Below are positions 21,237-26,177 of a stretch of 26,177 bases of DNA, piece by piece. Position 1 is the first letter of the stretch. Each line of letters opens with the position of its first letter. Source of the DNA: a virus. A model generated the notes under the pieces. It saw only the letters and a list, made by a program, of their open reading frames with translations. It was not told where the DNA came from and ran no database searches. Location: positions 1 through 26,177 of IMG/VR virus record IMGVR_UViG_3300022920_000033. One strand, given 5' to 3'. The position numbers and the translations under genes were made by a program.

Positions 21237-21265
21237 TCAATCATCAACTATTATTAAGGAATAAC

Positions 21266-21457
21266 ATGAAAGTATCAGAGTTACTACGAACGGCAATGGC
21301 AAAGAAAGGCATTAAAAACGCAACTGAGTTATCAAAGCTTACTGGCGTTAAATATGGGACAGTAGCAAGAGCAATCAATAACCAGAATGTCGGTGTTGTT
21401 GTTGTTGTTGAGTTGTTAGATTTTATGGGCTATCAATTAAAAGCAGAGGCTAAATAA
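21266..21457 (+). CDS. Cro-sized HTH DNA-binding regulator (XRE-like)
   Basis: 63 residues from the ATG that follows AAGGA by five bases; an in-frame upstream ATG (21188) would add residues read from the promoter region and is rejected. The helix-turn-helix occupies NATELSKLTGVKYGTVARAI (~18-38), with typical 'A-T-x-L-S-x-x-T-G-V-x-x-x-T-V-x-R-A-I' spacing. A V-rich helix and LLDFMGYQLKAEAK follow. It likely binds the inverted repeat just upstream, regulating itself and the leftward operon. No dimerisation or cleavage domain is present, so this is not a CI-type repressor. Confidence 0.8.
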   Translation: MKVSELLRTAMAKKGIKNATELSKLTGVKYGTVARAINNQNVGVVVVVELLDFMGYQLKAEAK

Positions 21458-21458
21458 A

Positions 21459-21521
21459 ATGAAATTAATCGACTTAATAAACAAATCCGCTGAATTTTTT
21501 AATGAACTGTTTGGGTGCTGA
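21459..21521 (+). CDS. Possible 20-residue peptide
   Basis: MKLIDLINKSAEFFNELFGC: an amphipathic helix ORF beginning just after the HTH gene's stop and ending one base before the next ATG. It may exist mainly to couple translation of the following gene. There is no clear ribosome binding site of its own beyond AGAGG about eleven bases upstream. Confidence 0.3.
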   Translation: MKLIDLINKSAEFFNELFGC

Positions 21522-21522
21522 T

Positions 21523-21774
21523 ATGAATACTAAATTTACAAAAGGTGATTGGAATATTTCGTTTGTTGGCGATGCCACTTATATCGACTCTGACACAGGG
21601 CTTACGATAGCCCGTGTATTTGATATGGAAGGCAGTCCACACGATGCAAGTTTAATATCCTCTGCTCCTGATATGTACGCAATGTTAGAGATGTTAGTTA
21701 ATGGCGATAGTATTAATGATAATTCTATAGAAAAAGAAGTTTTAACTCTTTTAGCTAAAGCGCGTGGAGAATAA
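21523..21774 (+). CDS. Conserved small phage protein of unknown function (83 aa)
   Basis: MNTKFTKGDWNISFVGDATY, DTGLTIARVFDMEG, HDASLISSAPDMYAMLEMLV, KEVLTLLAKARGE. The 'F-T-x-G-x-W ... D-A-x-L-I-[AS]-x-A-P-[DE]-M-x-x-x-L-E' pattern is a recurring phage early-region family of unknown role. I chose the ATG at 21523 because an upstream ATG (21502) lies inside the 20-residue ORF and would lack the family's start. Confidence 0.65.
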   Translation: MNTKFTKGDWNISFVGDATYIDSDTGLTIARVFDMEGSPHDASLISSAPDMYAMLEMLVNGDSINDNSIEKEVLTLLAKARGE

Positions 21775-21775
21775 C

Positions 21776-21949
21776 ATGAAAGGGATTAGCGATGAACTTA
21801 ACAACCAAGTAAAGCGCGAATGCTTGCTTAAATCCGCCATCACAAGTGTAAAAAAGCAAAAGGAAGATGAGCGCCCTATTAACCGTAGACGTATAGAAGA
21901 TATATTAGAGGCTAAACGAATTGAAAAAAGTATGCAGCTTGATTATTGA
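21776..21949 (+). CDS. Small basic protein of unknown function (57 aa)
   Basis: MKGISDELNNQVKRECLLKS, TSVKKQKEDERPINRRRIED, ILEAKRIEKSMQLDY. Charged and helical, last gene of the mini-operon, followed within 20 bases by a terminator. The ATG at 21776 follows TGGAG by six bases; a GTG at 21764 is possible but less likely. May be a nucleic acid-binding helix bundle. Confidence 0.6.
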   Translation: MKGISDELNNQVKRECLLKSAITSVKKQKEDERPINRRRIEDILEAKRIEKSMQLDY

Positions 21950-21967
21950 TGCTATTTACGAATTATT

Positions 21968-21992
21968 AAAGAGAGCTTAGGTTCTCTTTTTT
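21968..21992 (+). terminator. Intrinsic terminator of the HTH mini-operon
   Basis: AAAGAGAGC, loop TTAG, GTTCTCTTT then TTTTATT: a 9-bp stem with one G-T pair and a T-run, eighteen bases after the last stop. Confidence 0.75.
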
Positions 21993-22012
21993 ATTGCCTT
22001 TGATTTACAGAT

Positions 22013-22039
22013 AAAAAAATACCTCACGCTAATGAGGTA
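22013..22039 (-). terminator. Intrinsic terminator of the minus-strand mini-operon
   Basis: Minus strand TACCTCA, loop TTAGCG, TGAGGTA followed by TTTTTTT: a perfect 7-bp stem, facing the plus-strand terminator at 21968. It closes the operon that starts at the promoter at 23469-23497. Confidence 0.75.
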
Positions 22040-22088
22040 AAAATGAAAGATGTATCTTGTCGGGCACTTTCTTTCCGTGTTCAGTGTA

Positions 22089-22349
22089 TCACGCTTTATG
22101 CGCCATTAAATAATTAAACTCTGTCTGCTGAATACTCTTTACTACATCACCATAAAGCCCGTTAGATGTTGCCTTTATAACGCTCCTGCAAGCATTAAAC
22201 AATATTTTATCTTTGGTTCTGTCGCGTATAACTTTACAGCACTTTGATATCTTAATTGCTCTCGCCTTTTCTGGTAAAAACTTGTGAACCTGGTTACACA
22301 ATAAAATTGATAGTGTGTCGGTTTGAATTGTTTTTGCTGAGTCACTCAT
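22089..22349 (-). CDS. Hypothetical early-region protein (86 aa)
   Basis: MSDSAKTIQTDTLSILLCNQ, then KFLPEKARAIKISKCCKVIR and KATSNGLYGDVVKSIQQTE. Helical, with four cysteines (including a CC pair) and basic middle. A good AGGAG ribosome binding site is located eight bases before the ATG. It is the last gene of the four-gene mini-operon and overlaps the upstream membrane ORF by 8 bases. Family not recognised; could be a host-takeover protein. Confidence 0.55.
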   Translation of the reverse strand: MSDSAKTIQTDTLSILLCNQVHKFLPEKARAIKISKCCKVIRDRTKDKILFNACRSVIKATSNGLYGDVVKSIQQTEFNYLMAHKA

Positions 22350-22482
22350 TGTTACTGCCTCCTGTTAAAATCATAAGTAAAACCCCAAAGTGCAATAAAA
22401 GTTGATTACCTATACTCATATCGAGAGTAAACGAAATTGACATTACACAAAGAAAAGCGCCTAACATTTTTAAATAAATCAT
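22342..22482 (-). CDS. Miniature membrane protein (46 aa)
   Basis: MIYLKMLGAFLCVMSISFTL, then DMSIGNQLLLHFGVLLMILT and GGSNNE: two short hydrophobic helices with a turn, the topology of a small holin or superinfection-exclusion protein. AAGGG lies nine bases upstream of the ATG. The end overlaps the following gene by 8 bases. A small membrane protein so early in the operon more likely affects host physiology or exclusion than lysis. Confidence 0.5.
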   Translation of the reverse strand: MIYLKMLGAFLCVMSISFTLDMSIGNQLLLHFGVLLMILTGGSNNE

Positions 22483-22506
22483 TCTTCTATCCCTTCTTGG
22501 TGTTTG

Positions 22507-22929
22507 TTAAAAATTATTACTTGCTGTCTTTTTGTATGACTGATGATTCTCGTCTATTTCATACTCGCAAGGAAATACACTTTCACTTTCAATCTGCTTT
22601 GATAATTTACCAATCGTTAGGGTTTTCATTTGAGGTCGGCCGTAAGATTCGCCATTTGGTAAAATATAATGATACTTGACGATAACTCTATTCATGTATT
22701 TACCGGGCATTTCTGCAATAGACATAACCTCATAGCGTATTTTACCCATGAAATTAGCAGTCCAATAAACACACTCTCGACAACCCCACCCTTGGTCTTC
22801 TTGCTCAGTATCACGATGACAGCCAGGAGTTAACATTGTTTCGATAACTCCATTATAAAATCCACAACCTTGATTATGAAAAGGGTATTCAATATCAAAA
22901 GTGTCTCCTTGCTTGAATTCAATCATCAT
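22507..22929 (-). CDS. Hypothetical protein with cysteine/histidine cluster (140 aa)
   Basis: It contains NQGCGFYNGVIETMLTPGCH, QGWGCRECVYWTANFMGKIR, and a beta-rich C-terminal half (RVIVKYHYILPNGESYGRP) ending ...CEYEIDENHQSYKKTASNNF. The C/H cluster (C22, C37, H38, C50, C53) could bind a metal ion. I recall similar 'GCHRDTEQ' phage proteins of unknown function. It follows the DUF551-like gene with a 30-base gap and a GGGGAATG ribosome binding start. Confidence 0.6.
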   Translation of the reverse strand: MMIEFKQGDTFDIEYPFHNQGCGFYNGVIETMLTPGCHRDTEQEDQGWGCRECVYWTANFMGKIRYEVMSIAEMPGKYMNRVIVKYHYILPNGESYGRPQMKTLTIGKLSKQIESESVFPCEYEIDENHQSYKKTASNNF

Positions 22930-22959
22930 TCATTCCCCTGTTTTGTTTGATGTGGTTAG

Positions 22960-23427
22960 TTACTCGTCATTAGCCGCAACTAGGCTTAATCCGCTTTTAT
23001 AAGTGTACTCTGGCTTTTCTGGCATAGCCATCCAGAAATCAACTAGGAACGGCGAAAGGTAAAGTGGCTCTCCATCCATCCTGAACTCATCACAACCTTC
23101 AGAAATAAACCATATACCACTATCCGCATCATAGTAGCCGACACAAGTTTCCTCTATTTCTCCAAGGTAAATTATAACCGTATCAAATGGAGTGGGAAGT
23201 TCGTCGGCTGTCTTTATCCATAACTTGCTATTACTTACTTTGCTACACAATGCTTTATCCAGCTCTATATAAACCACTTCAGGCGCTCTATTTCCTTTAT
23301 GGTCAGTCAACCAGTAAGCTGTGTTATCATCTTTATCATCTCCGTGGCTTACACTCTCGCTTACATTAAAATAAGCGCCATCCCTGTGCCCGACTGTTAA
23401 ATCTCTTTCGTAGTAAGTTACTTTCAT
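22960..23427 (-). CDS. DUF551-like phage protein (155 aa)
   Basis: The C-terminal half matches the DUF551 pattern: WIKTADELPTPFDTVIIYLG at 70-89, GYYDADSGIWF, then VDFWMAMPEKPE at 129-140 ('W-I-x-x-x-D-x-L-P ... V-T-H-W-M-P-L-P-x-x-P'). The N-terminal ~65 residues are a different beta-rich part (VTYYERDLTVGHRDGAYFNV). DUF551 proteins are common, small, accessory phage proteins whose role is unknown. First gene of the four-gene leftward mini-operon with its own promoter. Confidence 0.7.
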   Translation of the reverse strand: MKVTYYERDLTVGHRDGAYFNVSESVSHGDDKDDNTAYWLTDHKGNRAPEVVYIELDKALCSKVSNSKLWIKTADELPTPFDTVIIYLGEIEETCVGYYDADSGIWFISEGCDEFRMDGEPLYLSPFLVDFWMAMPEKPEYTYKSGLSLVAANDE

Positions 23428-23468
23428 TAGTTATTCCTTTTTGTTTGATTAGTTATTAACTGAGATAA

Positions 23469-23497
23469 ACAATAGCTAAAATAATTCTTGACGTCAA
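23469..23497 (-). promoter_or_regulatory. Leftward promoter of the DUF551 mini-operon
   Basis: Minus strand TTGACG (23497-23492), 17-base spacer, TATTGT (23474-23469). The -35 lies within the palindrome TTGACGTCAA shared with the rightward promoter. Confidence 0.65.
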
Positions 23498-23516
23498 GCG
23501 CAAATGCAATTATATT
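23488..23516 (+). promoter_or_regulatory. Rightward promoter of the replication operon
   Basis: TTGACG (23488-23493), 17-base spacer, TATATT (23511-23516): a near-consensus sigma70 promoter, start near 23523. The spacer and -10 are covered by CAAATGCAATTATATTTG (23501-23518), an inverted repeat CAAAT/ATTTG likely to be an operator. Confidence 0.75.
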
Positions 23517-23547
23517 TGTAATCACATTAACGAAAGAGGTTTATTGA

Positions 23548-23745
23548 ATGAAGGTATTAAATGTTAGGTTTAGCGATACGCAGCAACTAAAGATAAAAGA
23601 TGTATCTAGTGTTGTTGATATGGATTATAGCAAAGTAGCAAGGGCAGCAATGAAGCTTGGTTTAGCTCAGATACAAGCGTTAGCAGCTAGAGATTTAGAT
23701 AAGGCTATTGATTTAGTCTTGATTAATGACGCTAGAGCGAAGTAG
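23548..23745 (+). CDS. Ribbon-helix-helix regulator
   Basis: 65 residues: MKVLNVRFSDTQQLKIKDVS, SVVDMDYSKVARAAMKLGLA, QIQALAARDLDKAID. A first beta strand with alternating residues (VLNVRFS), a helix and a second helix with 'VARAAMKLGL' give the Arc/MetJ/CopG-type ribbon-helix-helix fold, which binds DNA as a dimer via the paired N-terminal strands. It has an AAAGAGG ribosome binding site. As the first gene after a divergent operator-promoter, it probably represses its own and the leftward promoter. Confidence 0.75.
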   Translation: MKVLNVRFSDTQQLKIKDVSSVVDMDYSKVARAAMKLGLAQIQALAARDLDKAIDLVLINDARAK

Positions 23746-23747
23746 AA

Positions 23748-23774
23748 ATAAAAAAGCGCCCTCTGAAAAGCGCT
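23748..23774 (-). terminator. Minus-strand terminator-like hairpin between plus-strand genes
   Basis: Minus strand AGCGC, ten-base loop, GCGCT followed by TTTTTATTT. The stem is only five GC-rich pairs. On the plus strand no T-run follows the hairpin. It would stop antisense transcripts arriving from the right before they enter the control region. Confidence 0.4.
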
Positions 23775-23801
23775 AATTGATTCGACCGAGGATATTATAA
23801 C

Positions 23802-24488
23802 ATGCACTACTATCAATTCAATATAGGTGATTACGTCAGCTCAACTCAACACCTAGATGAAACAGAAGATCTTATATATAGAAGAATGATGGATATTTAT
23901 TATTCAAAAGAGCTTCCTTTACCAGTTGATCAAAAAGACATAGCTAGATTAATAAGAATGCGAACGCATAGCGACAGCATTGCGACCGTACTGCACGAAT
24001 TCTTCACGTTAAAAAAGGATGGTTACCATTGCCAAAGGGCAGACAAAGAAATTTTAGCGTTTCAGTCTAAATCTGACAAGGCTAGGAAGTCAGCCGAAGC
24101 AAGATGGAATAAAAACAAGGACTTACCGTTAAAAGAAGGTGATGCGAACGCATTGCGAACGGAATGCGGAGGCAATGCTAAACATAAAACACTAAACACT
24201 AAACAAGAAACAGTTAAAGACAATACATCATTTATCAATGATGGCTTCGATCACTTTTGGAAGAGTTATCCTAAAAAGGTTGATAAAAAGAATTCTTTTA
24301 CTAAGTTTAAACTCGTTACTAAAAAACTTAATGATGATGAATTCACTGATTTTGTAAATCTAATAACTACCGATTGCAAAAAAAGATTCATTGATACTGA
24401 GGTTAACTTTATACCAAGCGCAGCAAAGTATTTAAATGGTGAGCGATGGAATGATGAAATGATAGGAAGCAATCAAGATGGGAGTTGA
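23802..24488 (+). CDS. DUF1376-type replication initiator (lambda O-like role)
   Basis: 228 residues. The N-terminal DUF1376 domain is clear: MHYYQFNIGDYVSSTQHLDE, TEDLIYRRMMDIYYSKELPL, then DKARKSAEARWNKNKD. A polar linker with ECGGNAKHKTLNTKQETVKD follows, then a C-terminal DnaT/replication-type domain (FDHFWKSYPKKVDKKNSFTK, ...IPSAAKYLNGERWND). Such proteins bind the phage origin and recruit the helicase encoded next, with which it overlaps by 11 bases. The DNA in the linker region carries repeats discussed elsewhere. Family is confident; the origin-binding role is inferred. Confidence 0.85.
   Translation: MHYYQFNIGDYVSSTQHLDETEDLIYRRMMDIYYSKELPLPVDQKDIARLIRMRTHSDSIATVLHEFFTLKKDGYHCQRADKEILAFQSKSDKARKSAEARWNKNKDLPLKEGDANALRTECGGNAKHKTLNTKQETVKDNTSFINDGFDHFWKSYPKKVDKKNSFTKFKLVTKKLNDDEFTDFVNLITTDCKKRFIDTEVNFIPSAAKYLNGERWNDEMIGSNQDGS
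23958..24153 (+). repeat. Exact 12-bp repeats inside the initiator gene (possible origin iterons)
   Basis: ATGCGAACGCAT at 23958-23969 and again at 24142-24153. Each is followed by a related CATTGCGA(A/C)CG element (23979-23989 and 24151-24161); the second array continues GGAATGCGG...CAATGC. Lambda places its origin iterons in the O gene, so an origin here is plausible. Confidence 0.45.
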
Positions 24489-25884
24489 ACATGAGCAATC
24501 ATTGATCGGTGGATTGATGAAGATAGCCAGTAGTGAATCTGAAATAGCGAGCTTTATATTATCAACTTTAAAGCCAGCTTCTTTTTCTATTCGTATAAAT
24601 AAAGAAATATACAAGGCGATATTATTATTGAATGCTAATAAAATGTATTTTGATAATTTATCTGTGATGAAGCAGTTAGAAAAAAATGACTGGGTTGAAA
24701 TTAGAGATATAGATTTATGTTACCAGTACGCTGCTGACGGTTCTTTATTGAGACAATATTCAACAGCAATTAAAGAAGAATCAATGGAAAGATTTTCTGT
24801 TGCAAAAATAGCCGACATTCAAGACATGATAACCAACCCTGAAAATGGAAATATTGGCCAGCGTTTAGGTTTAGCTGAATCGGTAATTTCTGGATTAATT
24901 GAGCAGATGCAAAACCGTGAAGAGAAAGGGTTGCGTGATGCTGGTTACTGGGCTGGCCAATGGATTGATGACAAAGAAGCTTATCACTCAGGTAAACAGA
25001 TAAGTTATACGCTTGGCATTCAAGGCATTGATGATGCTTTCAAGCCAAAAGGTGTGCTTCCTGGCTCTTTGGTTGTCGTTGGCGCAAGACCTAAAATGGG
25101 TAAAACATTTACTGCCGTTAAAATTATTGATCACTTCTTGAAGGAAACAGGTAAATCAGTTTGTGCTTTTTCGATGGAGATGCGAGGTGTTGATATTTGG
25201 GAAAGAGCAATGTCTAGTCGTGGGCGTGTTGACTCAGATAGTTTTTATTCTGTATCGATGGAAAATACAGGGTTTTGGGATCATGCTGGTGGAATTAATA
25301 ACGAACTGGCAAACTCTGAGTTTTATCTGGATGATAGTCCTTGTGTGAGTATGTCTAAGATTAAAAAAGAAGTACGCGAAGTTCATCGTAAAAACCCTGT
25401 TGGATTGGTTATGGTTGATTACTTAACTTTAATGGGTACAGAAGAGGCAGAAAGAAACGATCTTAAATATGCCGCAATCACAAAAGAGTTGAAGGTACTG
25501 GCTAAAGAGCTTGGTTGTGTGATCTTATTGTTGATTCAGTTAAACCGCGGATTAGAAAACAGACCTGATAAACGACCTGTCCCAAGTGATGGTCGTGATA
25601 CTGGCCAAATAGAGCAAGATTGTGATGTGTGGATTGGGCTGTATCGTGAAAGCGTCTATAACGCAGATTGCGGGCATACTTTAACCGAGGCTATAGTTAG
25701 GCTTAATCGTGCAGGAAGTAACGCGACAGCTTATCTAGAGCTGAATAATGGCTACTTTGAAGATGTAAATCAGCTGGATGCACACAGGCAAGTTGAAACA
25801 GTCAAAGCTGAAAAACGTAAACAGGAGCAAGAAGAAGATGAGCAATCAACATTTAAAGGTCGAGGAAAGCGAGCTAGACTTTAG
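24478..25884 (+). CDS. dnaB: Replicative DNA helicase (DnaB-like)
   Basis: 468 residues. The N-terminal DnaB domain (residues ~4-110, HEQSLIGGLMKIA...) is followed by the RecA-like C-terminal domain: Walker A GARPKMGKTF at 202-211, FSMEMRGVDIWERAMSS, Walker B VGLVMVDYLTLM (D314), motif with Q354 (LLLIQLNRGLENRPDKRPVPSDGRDTGQIEQDCDVW split by known motif 3/4). The C-terminus is a charged tail (EKRKQEQEEDEQSTFKGRGKRARL in part). It unwinds the phage fork in a hexamer and is loaded by the initiator encoded just before it. The ATG is preceded by AGGAAG eight bases upstream. All catalytic motifs look intact. Confidence 0.92.
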   Translation: MGVEHEQSLIGGLMKIASSESEIASFILSTLKPASFSIRINKEIYKAILLLNANKMYFDNLSVMKQLEKNDWVEIRDIDLCYQYAADGSLLRQYSTAIKEESMERFSVAKIADIQDMITNPENGNIGQRLGLAESVISGLIEQMQNREEKGLRDAGYWAGQWIDDKEAYHSGKQISYTLGIQGIDDAFKPKGVLPGSLVVVGARPKMGKTFTAVKIIDHFLKETGKSVCAFSMEMRGVDIWERAMSSRGRVDSDSFYSVSMENTGFWDHAGGINNELANSEFYLDDSPCVSMSKIKKEVREVHRKNPVGLVMVDYLTLMGTEEAERNDLKYAAITKELKVLAKELGCVILLLIQLNRGLENRPDKRPVPSDGRDTGQIEQDCDVWIGLYRESVYNADCGHTLTEAIVRLNRAGSNATAYLELNNGYFEDVNQLDAHRQVETVKAEKRKQEQEEDEQSTFKGRGKRARL

Positions 25885-26008
25885 GATTAGATTTAAAAAT
25901 GAATATGGAATTGATTATTATGAAGCTATCGACAACATAAAACGAAAGCAAGAAGTTAGAAATCAGTGGTGGCATAACATGTGCGTTTTATATAAATGGA
26001 ACGTTTAA
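25838..26008 (+). CDS. Small helical protein overlapping the helicase end (56 aa)
   Basis: MSNQHLKVEESELDFRIRFK, NEYGIDYYEAIDNIKRKQEV, RNQWWHNMCVLYKWNV. It starts in another frame 47 bases before the helicase stop, with AGGAG about ten bases upstream and GAAGAAG nearer. Aromatic, charged and amphipathic; no domain known. The overlap length suggests real coupling rather than chance, but a late start is also possible. Confidence 0.5.
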   Translation: MSNQHLKVEESELDFRIRFKNEYGIDYYEAIDNIKRKQEVRNQWWHNMCVLYKWNV

Positions 26009-26032
26009 AGCATAAAACATAAGGGTTATAAG

Positions 26033-26080
26033 ATGAGTATATTGATCGTGAAGATTTATTTTAAGGAGTGTAAGAGATGA
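26033..26080 (+). CDS. Possible 15-residue leader peptide
   Basis: MSILIVKIYFKECKR with AAGGG seven bases before its ATG. Its TGA overlaps the methyltransferase ATG (ATGA), so it could couple translation into that gene. The methyltransferase also has its own AAGGAG nine bases upstream. Too short to be sure. Confidence 0.25.
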   Translation: MSILIVKIYFKECKR

Positions 26081-26177
26081 ATGTATTAAGTTTATTTAAC
26101 GGAATGAGTTTCTGCTCAATGGCTTTAGAGTCATTAGGCGTTAACGTCAATAAAATGTATTCAAGTGAAATTGATAA
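26077..26177 (+). CDS. DNA cytosine-C5 methyltransferase, N-terminus only
   Basis: Partial, runs off the right edge. MNVLSLFNGMSFCSMALESL, then GVNVNKMYSSEID: this is the SAM-binding motif I region of C5 methyltransferases of the type 'V-L-S-L-F-D-G-M-S-x-x-x-x-A-L', followed by the acidic 'Y-x-S-E-I-D' motif II. The usual 'F-x-G-x-G' is FNGMS, as in several phage enzymes. Catalytic PC motif lies outside the window. It would be the second DNA methyltransferase of this phage. Confidence 0.8.
   Translation, partial: MNVLSLFNGMSFCSMALESLGVNVNKMYSSEID

Noticed and set aside
21188-21265. Upstream ATG extension of the HTH regulator
   Set aside because: Extension would read through the operator and promoter; AAGGA and ATG at 21266 fit the family length.
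22040-22088. Small hairpins (AAGATACATCTT) after the minus-strand terminator region as a small RNA
   Set aside because: They lie within the 3' untranslated region of the 22089 gene and there is no promoter signal for an independent RNA.
22437-22679. Plus-strand frame opposite the small membrane and cysteine-cluster genes
   Set aside because: No ribosome binding site; sequence lacks sensible domain content and is antisense to genes with good starts.
34-26177. CRISPR array, tRNA or rRNA genes, insertion sequence
   Set aside because: No repeat-spacer pattern, cloverleaf or terminal inverted repeats with a transposase were found on either strand. The 24-residue repeats and triplet tract are protein-coding.

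Overview
The window is one contiguous stretch of a tailed double-stranded DNA phage (or prophage) with long-tailed siphovirus architecture. It contains the TerS/TerL packaging pair, a DUF4055-type portal, a Mu F/SPP1 gp7-type head morphogenesis protein, scaffold, an HK97-fold capsid protein, neck and tail-completion proteins, a tail tube protein, a frameshifted tail assembly chaperone pair, and the start of a tape measure gene running off the left edge. The DNA is AT-rich. The gene families and the NinG/SSB/DnaB set fit a gammaproteobacterial host, and a marine or cold-water genus such as Pseudoalteromonas, Shewanella, Colwellia or Vibrio is my guess from composition and style. No integrase, CI-like repressor, endolysin, tRNA or CRISPR is visible, so lifestyle cannot be decided here.

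Layout. Positions 1-11558 hold the head and tail operon on the minus strand, read from portal (right) to tape measure (left). Promoter-like elements lie at about 11585-11614 and minus-strand terminators at 6400, 6124 and 4063. A DNA adenine methyltransferase is embedded between portal and head morphogenesis genes, and a LamG-type protein lies between capsid and neck genes. Positions 11682-12489 are a short plus-strand cassette of four small genes, facing the other way and separating portal from terminase. Positions 12486-21055 are a long, tightly packed minus-strand run. Starting from the right it carries two tiny genes, a putative annealing protein, a 3'-5' exonuclease, SSB, two miniature membrane proteins, three small genes including two paralogous coiled-coil/HTH proteins, NinG, membrane proteins in the place where lambdoid phages keep lysis genes, two beta-rich structural proteins, and the terminase pair.

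Positions 21056-23547 are the control zone. A divergent promoter region with a perfect inverted repeat drives a Cro-sized HTH protein to the right and the recombination operon to the left. A plus-strand mini-operon and a four-gene minus-strand mini-operon then converge on back-to-back terminators (21968-22039). A second divergent promoter pair at 23469-23516 shares one palindromic -35 element. Positions 23548-26177 are the plus-strand replication operon: a ribbon-helix-helix regulator, a DUF1376 replication initiator with internal repeats that may mark an origin, a DnaB-like helicase, two small ORFs, and the first codons of a cytosine-C5 methyltransferase running off the right edge.

How it works together (inference): the HTH and ribbon-helix-helix proteins probably switch between early transcription units. 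Initiator plus DnaB start replication. SSB, exonuclease, annealing protein and NinG process recombination intermediates. TerS/TerL package DNA through the portal into the scaffold-built capsid, and the two methyltransferases may protect the DNA from host restriction. I see no complete new defence or mobile system. The unusual features are regulatory and architectural: an inverted cassette, overlapping and nested small membrane ORFs, a terminator hairpin that sequesters a ribosome binding site, a shared-palindrome promoter pair and a recurring ATAATGCAAA motif.
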